A stretch of DNA of 64,000 bases from Pseudomonas marginalis (lineage in GTDB: Bacteria > Pseudomonadota > Gammaproteobacteria > Pseudomonadales > Pseudomonadaceae). The stretch lies in NCBI RefSeq assembly GCF_008692035.1, contig NZ_VTFG01000001.1, positions 1,798,001-1,862,000 of the forward strand, written 5' to 3'. Every line of letters starts with the position of its first letter. The stretch's first letter is position 1. A program made the position numbers and the translations under genes. The notes below the pieces were generated by a model. It was not told where the DNA came from. It made no database searches and saw only the letters and a list, made by a program, of their open reading frames with translations. Positions 1 through 10,395 of the stretch are shown piece after piece.

Positions 1-2314
<2,314 letters not shown>

Positions 2315-2337
2315 ACCGGCACTACGGACGGCCCCTT

Positions 2338-2985
2338 ATGAAAAAATTCAACGTGGTAATCGCGGACGATCACCCGATCGTGTTGCTGGGCGTTCGCGAG
2401 CTGGTGGAACGCGACACGCGCTTTCGAGTGGTCGGCGAGGCCGTGTGTTCGGCCGGGCTGATCGATTTGCTGCAGCGCCAGGGCGCCGACATCGTGATCA
2501 CCGACTACAACATGCCGGGCGACTCGCCCTACGGCGATGGCCTGAAGTTGGTGGAATACCTGAAACGGCATTTCCCACAGGTGCAGGTCCTGATCCTCAC
2601 GATGATTTCCAACCACCTGATTCTCACCCGCCTGCAAGAGCTGGGTGTGGTCGGCATCATCCAGAAAAGCCAGTTGCACACCGAGATTCAACTGGCACTC
2701 CAGGCCATTGCCCAGCAGAGCGCCTATCGCAGCCTGGAACCGCCCAAGACATCAGTGATCGAAACCCTCACCGACTTCGACGAGCGCTTTACCAGCTTGT
2801 CGCCCAAAGAGTTCGAGATCCTGCGCTTGTTTATCTCCGGCATGAGTGTCAGTGATATTGCACGCAGCCAGAATCGAAGTTCAAAAACCATCAGCGCACA
2901 AAAGATATCGGCCATGCGCAAACTTGAAGTCAACAGCGACCAAGACCTGCTCGCTTATTGCCTGGCGCGTAACATTTTCAACTAA
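2338..2985 (+). CDS. NarL/LuxR-family response regulator
   Basis: A 215-residue DNA-binding response regulator. The receiver occupies about 1-125 with acidic pocket D10-D11 and phospho-Asp D56 in VITDYNMPG. A LuxR-type HTH covers about 148-210 and includes LSPKEFEILRLF and SDIARSQNRSSKT. I chose the ATG at 2338 because MKKFNVVIADDHP is the usual start of this family; an upstream TTG at 2311 would overlap the kinase stop. The family matches RcsB/RocA/BvgA. It lies directly after the hybrid kinase and 196 bases before the pilin gene. An RcsB-box-like inverted repeat at 3086-3101 in that gap is a likely target. The function as fimbrial activator is inferred from context. Confidence 0.88.
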   Translation: MKKFNVVIADDHPIVLLGVRELVERDTRFRVVGEAVCSAGLIDLLQRQGADIVITDYNMPGDSPYGDGLKLVEYLKRHFPQVQVLILTMISNHLILTRLQELGVVGIIQKSQLHTEIQLALQAIAQQSAYRSLEPPKTSVIETLTDFDERFTSLSPKEFEILRLFISGMSVSDIARSQNRSSKTISAQKISAMRKLEVNSDQDLLAYCLARNIFN

Positions 2986-2997
2986 AGAACCACTCGC

Positions 2998-3030
2998 AAG
3001 CCATTCGCCGACAATGGCTTCGCCCTTTAT
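2998..3030 (+). terminator. Likely rho-independent terminator after the two-component pair
   Basis: An 8-bp perfect inverted repeat, AAGCCATT at 2998-3005 and AATGGCTT at 3013-3020 with a 7-base loop, is followed by a T-rich stretch (CCCTTTATTTT). It starts 13 bases after the regulator stop codon. It would separate the regulator transcript from the fimbrial operon. Confidence 0.55.
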
Positions 3031-3085
3031 TTTCAGACTCCCCGCCTGTTCTTGACGCGTAACCAGTGCGCCTGAGTTTCGACTT

Positions 3086-3101
3086 ATAAGAATCGTCTTA
3101 T
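3086..3101. promoter_or_regulatory. RcsB-box-like inverted repeat upstream of the pilin gene
   Basis: ATAAGA (3086-3091), ATCG, TCTTAT (3096-3101) form a perfect 6-bp dyad about 80 bases before the pilin ATG. The 14-mer at 3087-3100, TAAGAATCGTCTTA, matches 11 of 14 positions of the enterobacterial RcsB box TAAGAATATTCCTA as I remember it. The neighbouring response regulator belongs to the same family as RcsB. Confidence 0.5.
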
Positions 3102-3181
3102 TCTGGTCAACGACCTCGCCTTTTACTCTTTCCTGGCAGTTCAGTAGTTACATTCTCCAACTAACACTAACGGACATCATC

Positions 3182-3787
3182 ATGAAGAAGTTTTCCCTGG
3201 CTGTTATCGCCTCGGCCATTATCGCCGCATCCGGCAGTGCGTTCGCCGACGATACGGCAGCGCCTACTCCTACCCTGGGCGGCAGCGGCAAAATCACCTT
3301 CACCGGCGTGATCAACAACGACGCCTGCTCGGTGGACGGCGCCAACTCCGACCGCACCATCTCGGTCGACATGGGCAACGTCTCGATCAAGGACATGGGC
3401 ACCGCGGAAAACCCAACCGCAGGTCGCGTTACCGCCAAAGACTTCAACCTGAACGTCAACTGCAACCAGGGCACCAAGGTGGCGATGATCTTTGACGCCA
3501 ACAACGGCGGTTCGGGCCTGGTGACCGGCAAGAACGTACTGGCCCTGAACCCGGGTTCGGCCACCGCGCAAAACGTCGGTATCGCCCTCCTGGACAGCAA
3601 AGGCACGCTGATCGATCTGAGCTCGCCAGCCACCGCACGCATCGAAAGCACCATGCACGGTCAAGGCACTGAAGGCGGCGACGCCACCCTGAGCTTCGCG
3701 GCGGCCTACGTCACCACCGGTGCCGCCGGTGCGTCCACCGCCGGTCGCGGTGATGCAACCCTGCCGTTCATCCTGCAATACGAATAA
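3182..3787 (+). CDS. Major fimbrial subunit (chaperone-usher pilin)
   Basis: A 201-residue secreted pilin of the FimA/CupA type. A signal peptide covers about 1-22 (MKKFSLAVIA... to SAFA). Two cysteines in NNDACSVDG and NVNCNQG form the usual pilin disulfide. The C-terminus DATLPFILQYE is the donor strand and carries the penultimate tyrosine recognised by the chaperone. It is the first gene of a pilin-chaperone-usher operon and is followed by a hairpin with a T-run that would favour pilin mRNA over the downstream genes. No second subunit or tip adhesin follows the usher, so this protein probably forms the whole visible fibre unless an adhesin is encoded elsewhere. Confidence 0.9.
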   Translation: MKKFSLAVIASAIIAASGSAFADDTAAPTPTLGGSGKITFTGVINNDACSVDGANSDRTISVDMGNVSIKDMGTAENPTAGRVTAKDFNLNVNCNQGTKVAMIFDANNGGSGLVTGKNVLALNPGSATAQNVGIALLDSKGTLIDLSSPATARIESTMHGQGTEGGDATLSFAAAYVTTGAAGASTAGRGDATLPFILQYE

Positions 3788-3812
3788 CCCCGGCGCCCCG
3801 TGCACCGAACGC

Positions 3813-3844
3813 GCGAGGCCATGCGGCCTCGCCATTCCCTTTTT
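3813..3844 (+). terminator. Attenuating hairpin between pilin and chaperone genes
   Basis: GCGAGGCC (3813-3820) pairs perfectly with GGCCTCGC (3825-3832) around an ATGC loop and is followed by CATTCCCTTTTT. It lies between the pilin stop and the chaperone start. It probably acts as a partial terminator or 3'-end stabiliser and so explains high pilin output relative to chaperone and usher. Confidence 0.6.
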
Positions 3845-3864
3845 GATGACACCGGATACCCCTC

Positions 3865-4617
3865 ATGCCGCCTCGTTCTATCGCCATGAGCCTGGTGCTG
3901 CTGGGCATGCTTATGGCTACCCAGGCCGCCGCCAGCATTTCACTGAATGCCACCCGTATCGTGTTCGATGGCGCCCACAGGGAAGCCAATATCACCGTGC
4001 GCAACGGTAACCAGGATGTGTTGGTGCAATCCTGGGTCGACATGAACGATGCCAGCGGCAGCCGCGCACCGTTTGCCGTCACCCCACCATTGGCGCGGGT
4101 GTTCGCCAAGGAACAGCAACTGCTGCGCATCCTGTATGAGGGCGCCGGCATGCCCACGGACCGCGAGTCGGTGGTGTGGCTCAACGTGCAGGAGATCCCC
4201 AAGGCCAGCGAGGCCGAGAACACCCTGCAACTGGCGATCCGCCAACGCATCAAGATTTTCTACCGCCCTGCCGGCCTCGCAGGCAATGCGTTGCAGGCCC
4301 CAGCGCAGCTCGAGTGGCGCCTGGCCAGACATGGCGCGCAGACCCTGCTGCGGGTGAAAAACCCGACGCTCTACCACGTGTCCATGGCCGACATCAAAGT
4401 GCAGGCGCAACTGGCCAGCGACTCCACCATGATCGCGCCCGGCGAGGAGAAACAGTTCCCGCTCGGCGCCACGCCTGCCAGCGGGCCGGTGCAGTTGTCG
4501 TTTTCCAGCATCAATGACTACGGTGCACAGAACGCGTACACCGCGCCCCTGGCCGTCGGTGCTGCCGCCCCCGCGCACGCCACGGAATCACGCCGCAACC
4601 CCAAGCCCCTTTTCTAA
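3865..4617 (+). CDS. Periplasmic fimbrial chaperone (PapD family)
   Basis: A 250-residue protein with a signal peptide of about 24 residues ending ATQAAA, followed by two immunoglobulin-like domains. Family features visible are the N-terminal NATRIVFDG strand with the subunit-anchoring arginine, the QSWVDM segment, LLRILYEG, WLNVQEIPK and the RQRIKIFYRP strand with the conserved basic residue. It folds and caps the pilin by donor-strand complementation and hands it to the usher. It is the second gene of the operon. The C-terminal tail (HATESRRNPKPLF) is longer and more basic than usual. Confidence 0.9.
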   Translation: MPPRSIAMSLVLLGMLMATQAAASISLNATRIVFDGAHREANITVRNGNQDVLVQSWVDMNDASGSRAPFAVTPPLARVFAKEQQLLRILYEGAGMPTDRESVVWLNVQEIPKASEAENTLQLAIRQRIKIFYRPAGLAGNALQAPAQLEWRLARHGAQTLLRVKNPTLYHVSMADIKVQAQLASDSTMIAPGEEKQFPLGATPASGPVQLSFSSINDYGAQNAYTAPLAVGAAAPAHATESRRNPKPLF

Positions 4618-4689
4618 TCCACAGGCTCACCTCGCGTGCGTGTTTGCGTGCCCGCCTGTTCGCCAACCCGGGATGTCACAGGTCTTCGC

Positions 4690-7203
4690 ATGTCTTTTTT
4701 TTCCAGCAACAGGCCCGCGCACGGCGCACTGACGTTGAAGACACTGTCGCTCGCGATGGCCGCCAGCCTGCCGGCCTGGGCAATGGCCGATGAGCCTGCG
4801 GAGCGCTTCAACACCACGTTCCTGCAAGGTGCACAGTCCACCGTAGACCTGCAGCAGTTGCTCTCCGCGAACAGCGTGTTGCCGGGCAATTACCGCGTCG
4901 ACCTGTACAGCAACGAGGTGCTGGTGGGCCGGCGCGATATCGACTTCAAGCGCAACCCCCACAACGGTCGCGTCGAAGCCTGCCTGAACCTCGACCTGCT
5001 CAAGCAATTGGGCATCGACCTGGCCCGCTTGCAGGCCGAGGGCAAACTCGACCCGCAGCACCCGCAGGACTGCTACGCCCTGGCCGAGATAATCGAAGAG
5101 GCCAACGTGCGCTATGACAGCAGCCGCCTGCGCCTGCTGGCGAGCATTCCGCAAGTGGCCATGCAACGTGGCTTGCGCGGCTATGTCGACCCGCAGCTGT
5201 GGGACGAAGGCGTCCCCGCCGCCTTCATCAACTACCAGCTCAACAGCAGTCGTACTGCGGGCGACTACGACACCCGCATCGCCAATAACCTCGGCCTGCG
5301 CAACGGCATCAACCTCGGCGCCTGGCGTCTGCGCAACGAATCGAACCTGAGTGGCGGTACCGGGCGCTCGAACACCTACACCAGCAACCGCACCTACCTG
5401 CAGCATGATGTGACGGCGATCAAGGGTCAGTTCAGCGGCGGTGAAATTTTCTCCGACACCGACCTGTTTGACAGCGTGCGCTATCGCGGCCTGAAACTGG
5501 CCTCCGATGAAGGCATGCGCGCCGACAGCGAACGCGGCTATGCGCCCGTGATCCGGGGTGTGGCGCAAACCAACGCGACCGTGGAAATTCGCCAGAACGA
5601 CTACATCCTCTACACCGCCAACGTCGCGCCAGGGCCGTTCGAGATCAACGACATCTACCCCAGCGGCTCCAACGGCGACCTGCAAATCACCGTGACCGAA
5701 GCCGACGGCAGCCGCCGCGTGACGATGCAGGCGTTCTCCAGCCTGCCGATCATGGTGCGTGAAGGCCAGGTCAAATACAGCGTTTCGGCGGGCACCTTCA
5801 AGAGCAATGCCGACGGCCTGGCGACCCCGCGTTTTCTCAGTGGCACGCTGGCGTACGGCTTGACCAGCAACCTCAGCGGCATCGTCGGTTTGCAGGCCAG
5901 CGAGGACTACAACGCCGTGTCGGTCGGCGCCGGCAAGAACACCTCGCTGGGCGCGTTCTCCCTGGACGCCACCCACTCGTCCAGCAAGGCACGCGGGCAA
6001 ACCACCCAGGGCAGCAGCGTGCGTGCGCTATATGCCAAGACCTTCGCCGGCACCGACACCAACTTCACCCTGGCCGCCTACCGCTACTCCACCGAGGGCT
6101 ACCGCACCCTCACCGACCACGTGGAGGACCTCAGCGAAGACGTGCGCGTTCGCACCGGGCATTCAAAAACCCGAACCGACCTGACCATCAACCAGAGCCT
6201 GGGACGCAACAGTGCGTTCGGCAGCCTGTACGTGAATGCCAGCGACCAGCGCTACTGGAATCGCGGCGGCTCGCAGAGTTTTTCCGCCGGCTACACCAGC
6301 CACTGGGGCGACCTGAGCTACAACCTGGGCGTGACACGCACCAAGCAGATCGTCACCTGGGGCGAACCCAGCAGCGACACGCAGTTGAACCTGTCCGTCT
6401 CATTCCCGCTGGGCAGCCAGGCGCGCGCGCCACGCGCCTTTGTCACCACCAGCCGGCAACACGGCGACACCACCACCCAGGCGGGGATCAACGGCTATGT
6501 CGCCGACACCAGCGACACGTTCTATTCGGTGCAGGCGGGCCACAGCGATACCAGCGGCGATTCCGGCTCGGTGAATATCAACAGCCGTACCGCCGTGGCC
6601 GACGTCAGCCTCGGCTACAGCCAGGGCCAGGGCTACACCTCGCAGAACGTCAACCTCGCAGGTTCGGTGGTGGCCCATGCCGGCGGTATCAACCTGGGGC
6701 AAACGGTCAGCGAGACCTTCGCGCTGGCTCAAGTGCCGGGCATCTCCGGGGCGAAGATCAGCAGTTACAGCGGTGTGGAAACCGGATCCAACGGCTATGC
6801 GGTGATCCCGACGGCGCAACCTTATCGGGTGAACTGGATCAGCCTCGACACCCGCGACCTGGGGGGCAACGTGGAGATCACCAACGCCACCCAGCAACTG
6901 GTACCGCGCCGGGGGGCCGTGGTCGTCGCGCATTACAGTGGCACCACCGGACGGCGAGTGTTGTTCGAGTTGTTTGATGCGCAACGAAAGCCGCTGTCGT
7001 TTGGTGCCTCATTGGAAGATGCCAGCGGCAAGCAACTGGCAATTGCCGACCCGAACGGCAATGCCCTGGCGCTGGTTGAGCAGGACCGGGGCACCCTGAC
7101 CATCAAGTGGGGCGAACAGCGTTGCCGTGCGAGCTATGTGCTGGCGCCACAGAACAAGGCATTGAACTACGAGCGACAGCCGTTGGTGTGCCAACCCGAT
7201 TGA
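4690..7203 (+). CDS. Outer-membrane fimbrial usher
   Basis: An 837-residue usher that threads pilin through the outer membrane. I chose the ATG at 4690 because it gives a signal peptide ending AWAMA before the mature N-terminus. The conserved N-terminal domain follows (FNTTFLQG, DLYSNEVLVGRRDIDF), then the beta-barrel and plug region (YVDPQLWDEGVPAAFINYQ) and C-terminal domains with a terminal cysteine pair (EQRCRAS and PLVCQPD). Codons 2-5 contain a run of eight T, unusual in this GC-rich genome. It is the last gene of the fimbrial operon and ends 6 bases from the convergent esterase gene. Confidence 0.92.
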   Translation: MSFFSSNRPAHGALTLKTLSLAMAASLPAWAMADEPAERFNTTFLQGAQSTVDLQQLLSANSVLPGNYRVDLYSNEVLVGRRDIDFKRNPHNGRVEACLNLDLLKQLGIDLARLQAEGKLDPQHPQDCYALAEIIEEANVRYDSSRLRLLASIPQVAMQRGLRGYVDPQLWDEGVPAAFINYQLNSSRTAGDYDTRIANNLGLRNGINLGAWRLRNESNLSGGTGRSNTYTSNRTYLQHDVTAIKGQFSGGEIFSDTDLFDSVRYRGLKLASDEGMRADSERGYAPVIRGVAQTNATVEIRQNDYILYTANVAPGPFEINDIYPSGSNGDLQITVTEADGSRRVTMQAFSSLPIMVREGQVKYSVSAGTFKSNADGLATPRFLSGTLAYGLTSNLSGIVGLQASEDYNAVSVGAGKNTSLGAFSLDATHSSSKARGQTTQGSSVRALYAKTFAGTDTNFTLAAYRYSTEGYRTLTDHVEDLSEDVRVRTGHSKTRTDLTINQSLGRNSAFGSLYVNASDQRYWNRGGSQSFSAGYTSHWGDLSYNLGVTRTKQIVTWGEPSSDTQLNLSVSFPLGSQARAPRAFVTTSRQHGDTTTQAGINGYVADTSDTFYSVQAGHSDTSGDSGSVNINSRTAVADVSLGYSQGQGYTSQNVNLAGSVVAHAGGINLGQTVSETFALAQVPGISGAKISSYSGVETGSNGYAVIPTAQPYRVNWISLDTRDLGGNVEITNATQQLVPRRGAVVVAHYSGTTGRRVLFELFDAQRKPLSFGASLEDASGKQLAIADPNGNALALVEQDRGTLTIKWGEQRCRASYVLAPQNKALNYERQPLVCQPD

Positions 7204-7209
7204 TGACGC

Positions 7210-8073
7210 CTACAGGTGTTCGAGGGTATAGCGCAACGACGCGGGTAACATCGGGCCATGGCCAAGGCCGGGAAAGGTCTGGTAGCGGGTAGTCAGCCCC
7301 TCGACACTTTGCAGCCTGACCAGCAATCGCTTGGCCGCGGCATCATCCTGCGGCGTGGCCGACCTCGTCGGGCCGGCGGGTTCTGCGTCGCCACGCATCA
7401 GCAACAGCCTCGGCCGCCGGCCCTGCAGCCGTTGTTGCAAGCCCAGCCCTTCGGCCTCGATCACCCCACTGTTCCACCACAGCGAGGGGCTGGCGGCGGC
7501 ATACTCATCAAAGGCCTGCGGGCGTGTCAGCAGGGTGTGCAGCACCAGCAGCCCACCATAGGAATGCCCCCACAGCACTTGGCGCGCAGGCTGCACGGCG
7601 AGGCGCTGGTTGATCAAGGGCCGGATCTGCCGGGTGAGCAGGTCGAGGAACTGATCGGCCCCACCGCTGGGCACATTCGTCAGTGGGTCGCGTTGCATGC
7701 CTTCGCCCACCTGCGGTGTGTAATCGAAGGTGCGGGCATTGCGTTCGATACGCAGTGGCGTGGCGTACCCCACCGCCACCAGCACCGGTGGCGTCGGGTG
7801 GTGGGACAGGCGATTCAACAGCTCGGTATCCAATGCCGCCATCGCCGCGTTGCCATCCAGCAGGTACGCCACAGGGTTGGCGGCACTGACCTTGGGCGGT
7901 TGCCCCAGCCAGATGCGGTAGTGCCGCGCACCATCGGCGGAGTCCAGTTCCAGGGTGCTGAAACGATAGGCGCTGGCTTCGCGCAATACCGGCGCGTCCA
8001 TCAACTGGTCCGGTGCCGGCCTGGCATGGGCACCCTGGGCGACAAGCAAGGCAAGGAAGATCGCTCGCCCCAT
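7210..8073 (-). CDS. pfeE: Periplasmic siderophore esterase (PfeE/IroE-like alpha/beta hydrolase)
   Basis: A 287-residue alpha/beta hydrolase of the esterase D (IroE/Fes) family with a short signal peptide ending AHA. The nucleophile is S171 in WGHSYGG, and H272 in GLGHGPML is the likely catalytic histidine; D229 is a candidate acid. In P. aeruginosa PfeE cleaves ferric enterobactin in the periplasm to release iron. The start codon overlaps the stop of the receptor gene as TGATG, so the two are translationally coupled. The order receptor then esterase matches pfeA-pfeE. Confidence 0.85.
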   Translation of the reverse strand: MGRAIFLALLVAQGAHARPAPDQLMDAPVLREASAYRFSTLELDSADGARHYRIWLGQPPKVSAANPVAYLLDGNAAMAALDTELLNRLSHHPTPPVLVAVGYATPLRIERNARTFDYTPQVGEGMQRDPLTNVPSGGADQFLDLLTRQIRPLINQRLAVQPARQVLWGHSYGGLLVLHTLLTRPQAFDEYAAASPSLWWNSGVIEAEGLGLQQRLQGRRPRLLLMRGDAEPAGPTRSATPQDDAAAKRLLVRLQSVEGLTTRYQTFPGLGHGPMLPASLRYTLEHL

Positions 8074-10298
8074 CAGAACGACGCCGTCAGGCTGGTGTAC
8101 AGGGTGCGGCCGGACTGGTTATAGGTCGCCGCCCCCGCGCCTTCGATGTTGTTCACCCCCTGGGCGTTGCCCTCGCGCCACAGGCGTTTGTCGAAAACGT
8201 TATCGACGCCAGCGGTAACGCTCAGATGCTGGCTGATGGCGTAGGTGCCGCTCACACCGGCAATGGCATAGGGCGACAGTTGATTGTTGCCGGTGCCGGT
8301 GACACGGTTGCCGTGGTAATCGTACTTTTTCGGGGTCTGCTTGCCGTACCAGGCCACGCTGGCCTGCAGGGACAGGGCCTCGGTGGCTTGCCAATCGAGC
8401 ATGGAGTTGAGGGTGTACTTGGGCGTGACCGAGAGCACATCGCCGGTCTGTTTGTTTTTCGATTGCAGCATGTAGGTGAAGTTGTTGGTCCAGGTCAGCG
8501 ACTCGGCCAACGGCAACGTGAGGTTGCCTTCGAGCCCTTCAACCAGTGCCTTGGGCACGTTTTCCCATTGGAAGATATTGGCGTTGGCCGTGGTGCCCGA
8601 ACCGCCCGAAGCGGTGCCCACCGGCGTCAGGCCGGACTCGATCTTGTTCTTGTAGTCGTTGCGAAAATACGTCAGGCCGGCGACCACCCCGGCAGTATTG
8701 CGGTACTCGATCCCCAGCTCCTTGTTGACGCTGGTTTCGGCCTCGAGATCGGCATTGCCTTGCAGGTAGCAGCTCTTGGTCGAGCCATAGCAACCCTGGC
8801 CATTGCTGTACAGCAGGTAGTTGGGGTTGAGCTGGTAGAGGTTCGGCGCCTTGTACGAACGGGCAATGCCGGCCTTCAAGGTCAGCGTGTCGGTGAGCAC
8901 CTGGGACAGGTTCAGCGAGGGGCTCCAGTTGTCGCCGACAATGTCGTGGTGGTCCAGGCGCAGGCCCGGCGTCAGGCGCGTGCCGGGGCGCAGCTCGATA
9001 TTGTCTTCGGCGAACACCGAGAAGATGCGTGACGACGAGGTACTGCTGCGGTTGGTGCTGGTCAGCCCTGCGACACTGCCGCCGGCAGTGGTGGTCTGGG
9101 TGTTGGCGCTCGGGTCGTCGAGCCGCGACTCGACCCACTCGGTGCCCAGGGTCAGCACCTGTTCGAAACCGGCGTGCAGCGGCAGGTTGACCTCGCCGTG
9201 GGCGGTCAGGTCGCGCAGCACAGTGGTGTAGAAATCGGTGTTGGCGAAGATGCCTTCGGTGCCGCCCGCCAGGCCTTCGTTGATGCGGCTGTTGCGGGTC
9301 TTTTCGTATTGCAGGTAGGCCAGGCTGCTGCCGAAATCCCACTCGCCACGGTGGGTGGCCGAATAGGTTTCACGGTAGAGGATGTTGGTCTCATGGCCCA
9401 GCATGCTCTTCACATTCGCATTGCTGTTGGTGTTCTGGGTATCGCCGGTATAGATATTGCCCTGGCGGCTGAACCCTGCTTCCAGGTCGAGCGTCTGCTC
9501 GGGGGTGAACTGCCAGCTCAGCAGCCCGTTGACGTCCTTGTTGCGTACACCTTCGCGCCCCGCCGGCAAGGTGCCGACCTGGTTACCGGTGCGCACGGAC
9601 TCATGGCCGCTGTTGATATCGGCATCGTCGGCATTGGTCTTGGCGATGTTGCCGTACACGCGGTAGCTGAGGGTGTCGGTCAGCGGGCCGTTGAGGCCGA
9701 AGTTCATGCGCTCGGTCTCACCCTCGGCCGTGTGCTGGGCGAAGTTGTGGTAGATCGTCGCCGAGCCGTGGGTTTCGCTGCCCGGTTGCCGGGTGATGAT
9801 ATTCACCACGCCGCCTGCCGCGCCGTTGCCGTAACGCGCCGCCGCCGGACCACGGATGACTTCGATGCGCTCGATCTGGTCAGCCGGCACCCAGTTGCTG
9901 TCACCACGGCTGTCGCGCTCGCCACGCCAGCCGTAACGCACCGAGTTACGGCTGCTGACCGGCTTGCCGTCCACCAGGATCAGGGTGTTTTCCGGGCCCA
10001 TGCCGCGGATGTCGATCTGGCGGTTGTTGCCGCGCTGGCCGCTGCTGGAGTTACCGGTGAGGTTGACGCCAGGCATGGTGCGGATGATCTCCGAGAGGTC
10101 ATTGGCCGGGGGGCGTTTCTTGATGTCTTCGGCGGTGATGATCGACACGCCGGGCATCTGCTTGATCTCTTCCTGTGCGGTGCCCAGTACCGTCTGGGTC
10201 GGCAGCTCCATCTGCGCGGGGGCTTCGGTTTCAACCGCGAAACTGCTGGCGGGCAACAGGCTGCAAATACTCACGGCAAGCAGGGACAAGCGGAACAT
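8073..10298 (-). CDS. pfeA: TonB-dependent ferric-enterobactin receptor (FepA/PfeA family)
   Basis: A 741-residue outer-membrane receptor. A signal peptide ends near SSFAVE; a TonB-box-like TQTVLGTA segment follows. The plug domain covers about 50-170 with FepA-type motifs (IRTMPGVNLTGNS, RQIDIRGMGPENTLILVDG, IEVIRGPAAARYGNGA) and is followed by a 22-strand barrel ending in SLTASF with a terminal phenylalanine. It imports ferric enterobactin or a related catecholate using TonB energy. It sits between esterase and two-component genes in the P. aeruginosa pfe order. A Fur-box-like sequence lies upstream at 10355-10364. Confidence 0.9.
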   Translation of the reverse strand: MFRLSLLAVSICSLLPASSFAVETEAPAQMELPTQTVLGTAQEEIKQMPGVSIITAEDIKKRPPANDLSEIIRTMPGVNLTGNSSSGQRGNNRQIDIRGMGPENTLILVDGKPVSSRNSVRYGWRGERDSRGDSNWVPADQIERIEVIRGPAAARYGNGAAGGVVNIITRQPGSETHGSATIYHNFAQHTAEGETERMNFGLNGPLTDTLSYRVYGNIAKTNADDADINSGHESVRTGNQVGTLPAGREGVRNKDVNGLLSWQFTPEQTLDLEAGFSRQGNIYTGDTQNTNSNANVKSMLGHETNILYRETYSATHRGEWDFGSSLAYLQYEKTRNSRINEGLAGGTEGIFANTDFYTTVLRDLTAHGEVNLPLHAGFEQVLTLGTEWVESRLDDPSANTQTTTAGGSVAGLTSTNRSSTSSSRIFSVFAEDNIELRPGTRLTPGLRLDHHDIVGDNWSPSLNLSQVLTDTLTLKAGIARSYKAPNLYQLNPNYLLYSNGQGCYGSTKSCYLQGNADLEAETSVNKELGIEYRNTAGVVAGLTYFRNDYKNKIESGLTPVGTASGGSGTTANANIFQWENVPKALVEGLEGNLTLPLAESLTWTNNFTYMLQSKNKQTGDVLSVTPKYTLNSMLDWQATEALSLQASVAWYGKQTPKKYDYHGNRVTGTGNNQLSPYAIAGVSGTYAISQHLSVTAGVDNVFDKRLWREGNAQGVNNIEGAGAATYNQSGRTLYTSLTASF

Positions 10299-10349
10299 GC
10301 GCGGATCTCCAAACGTCAGCCCGACCGATAGCGGTGGGCCATCAAAGAT

Positions 10350-10370
10350 CGCCGATGATAATCAGATGCA
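10350..10370 (-). promoter_or_regulatory. Candidate Fur box upstream of pfeA
   Basis: ATGATAATCA at 10355-10364 is identical to the central ten bases of the Fur consensus GATAATGATAATCATTATC; the flanks match poorly. It lies about 57 bases before the pfeA start codon in the 97-base gap between pfeS and pfeA, which must also hold the PfeR-responsive promoter. Confidence 0.45.
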
Positions 10371-10395
10371 ATTGCGAGTAAAGAACATTAACTTT

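Noticed and set aside
4627..6000. Minus-strand frame of 457 codons opposite the usher
   Set aside because: Shadow of the usher in a GC-rich genome, with Val/Ala/Gln-rich translation and no domain.
9174..10331. Plus-strand frame opposite the pfeA gene
   Set aside because: Shadow of the receptor gene; no recognisable family.
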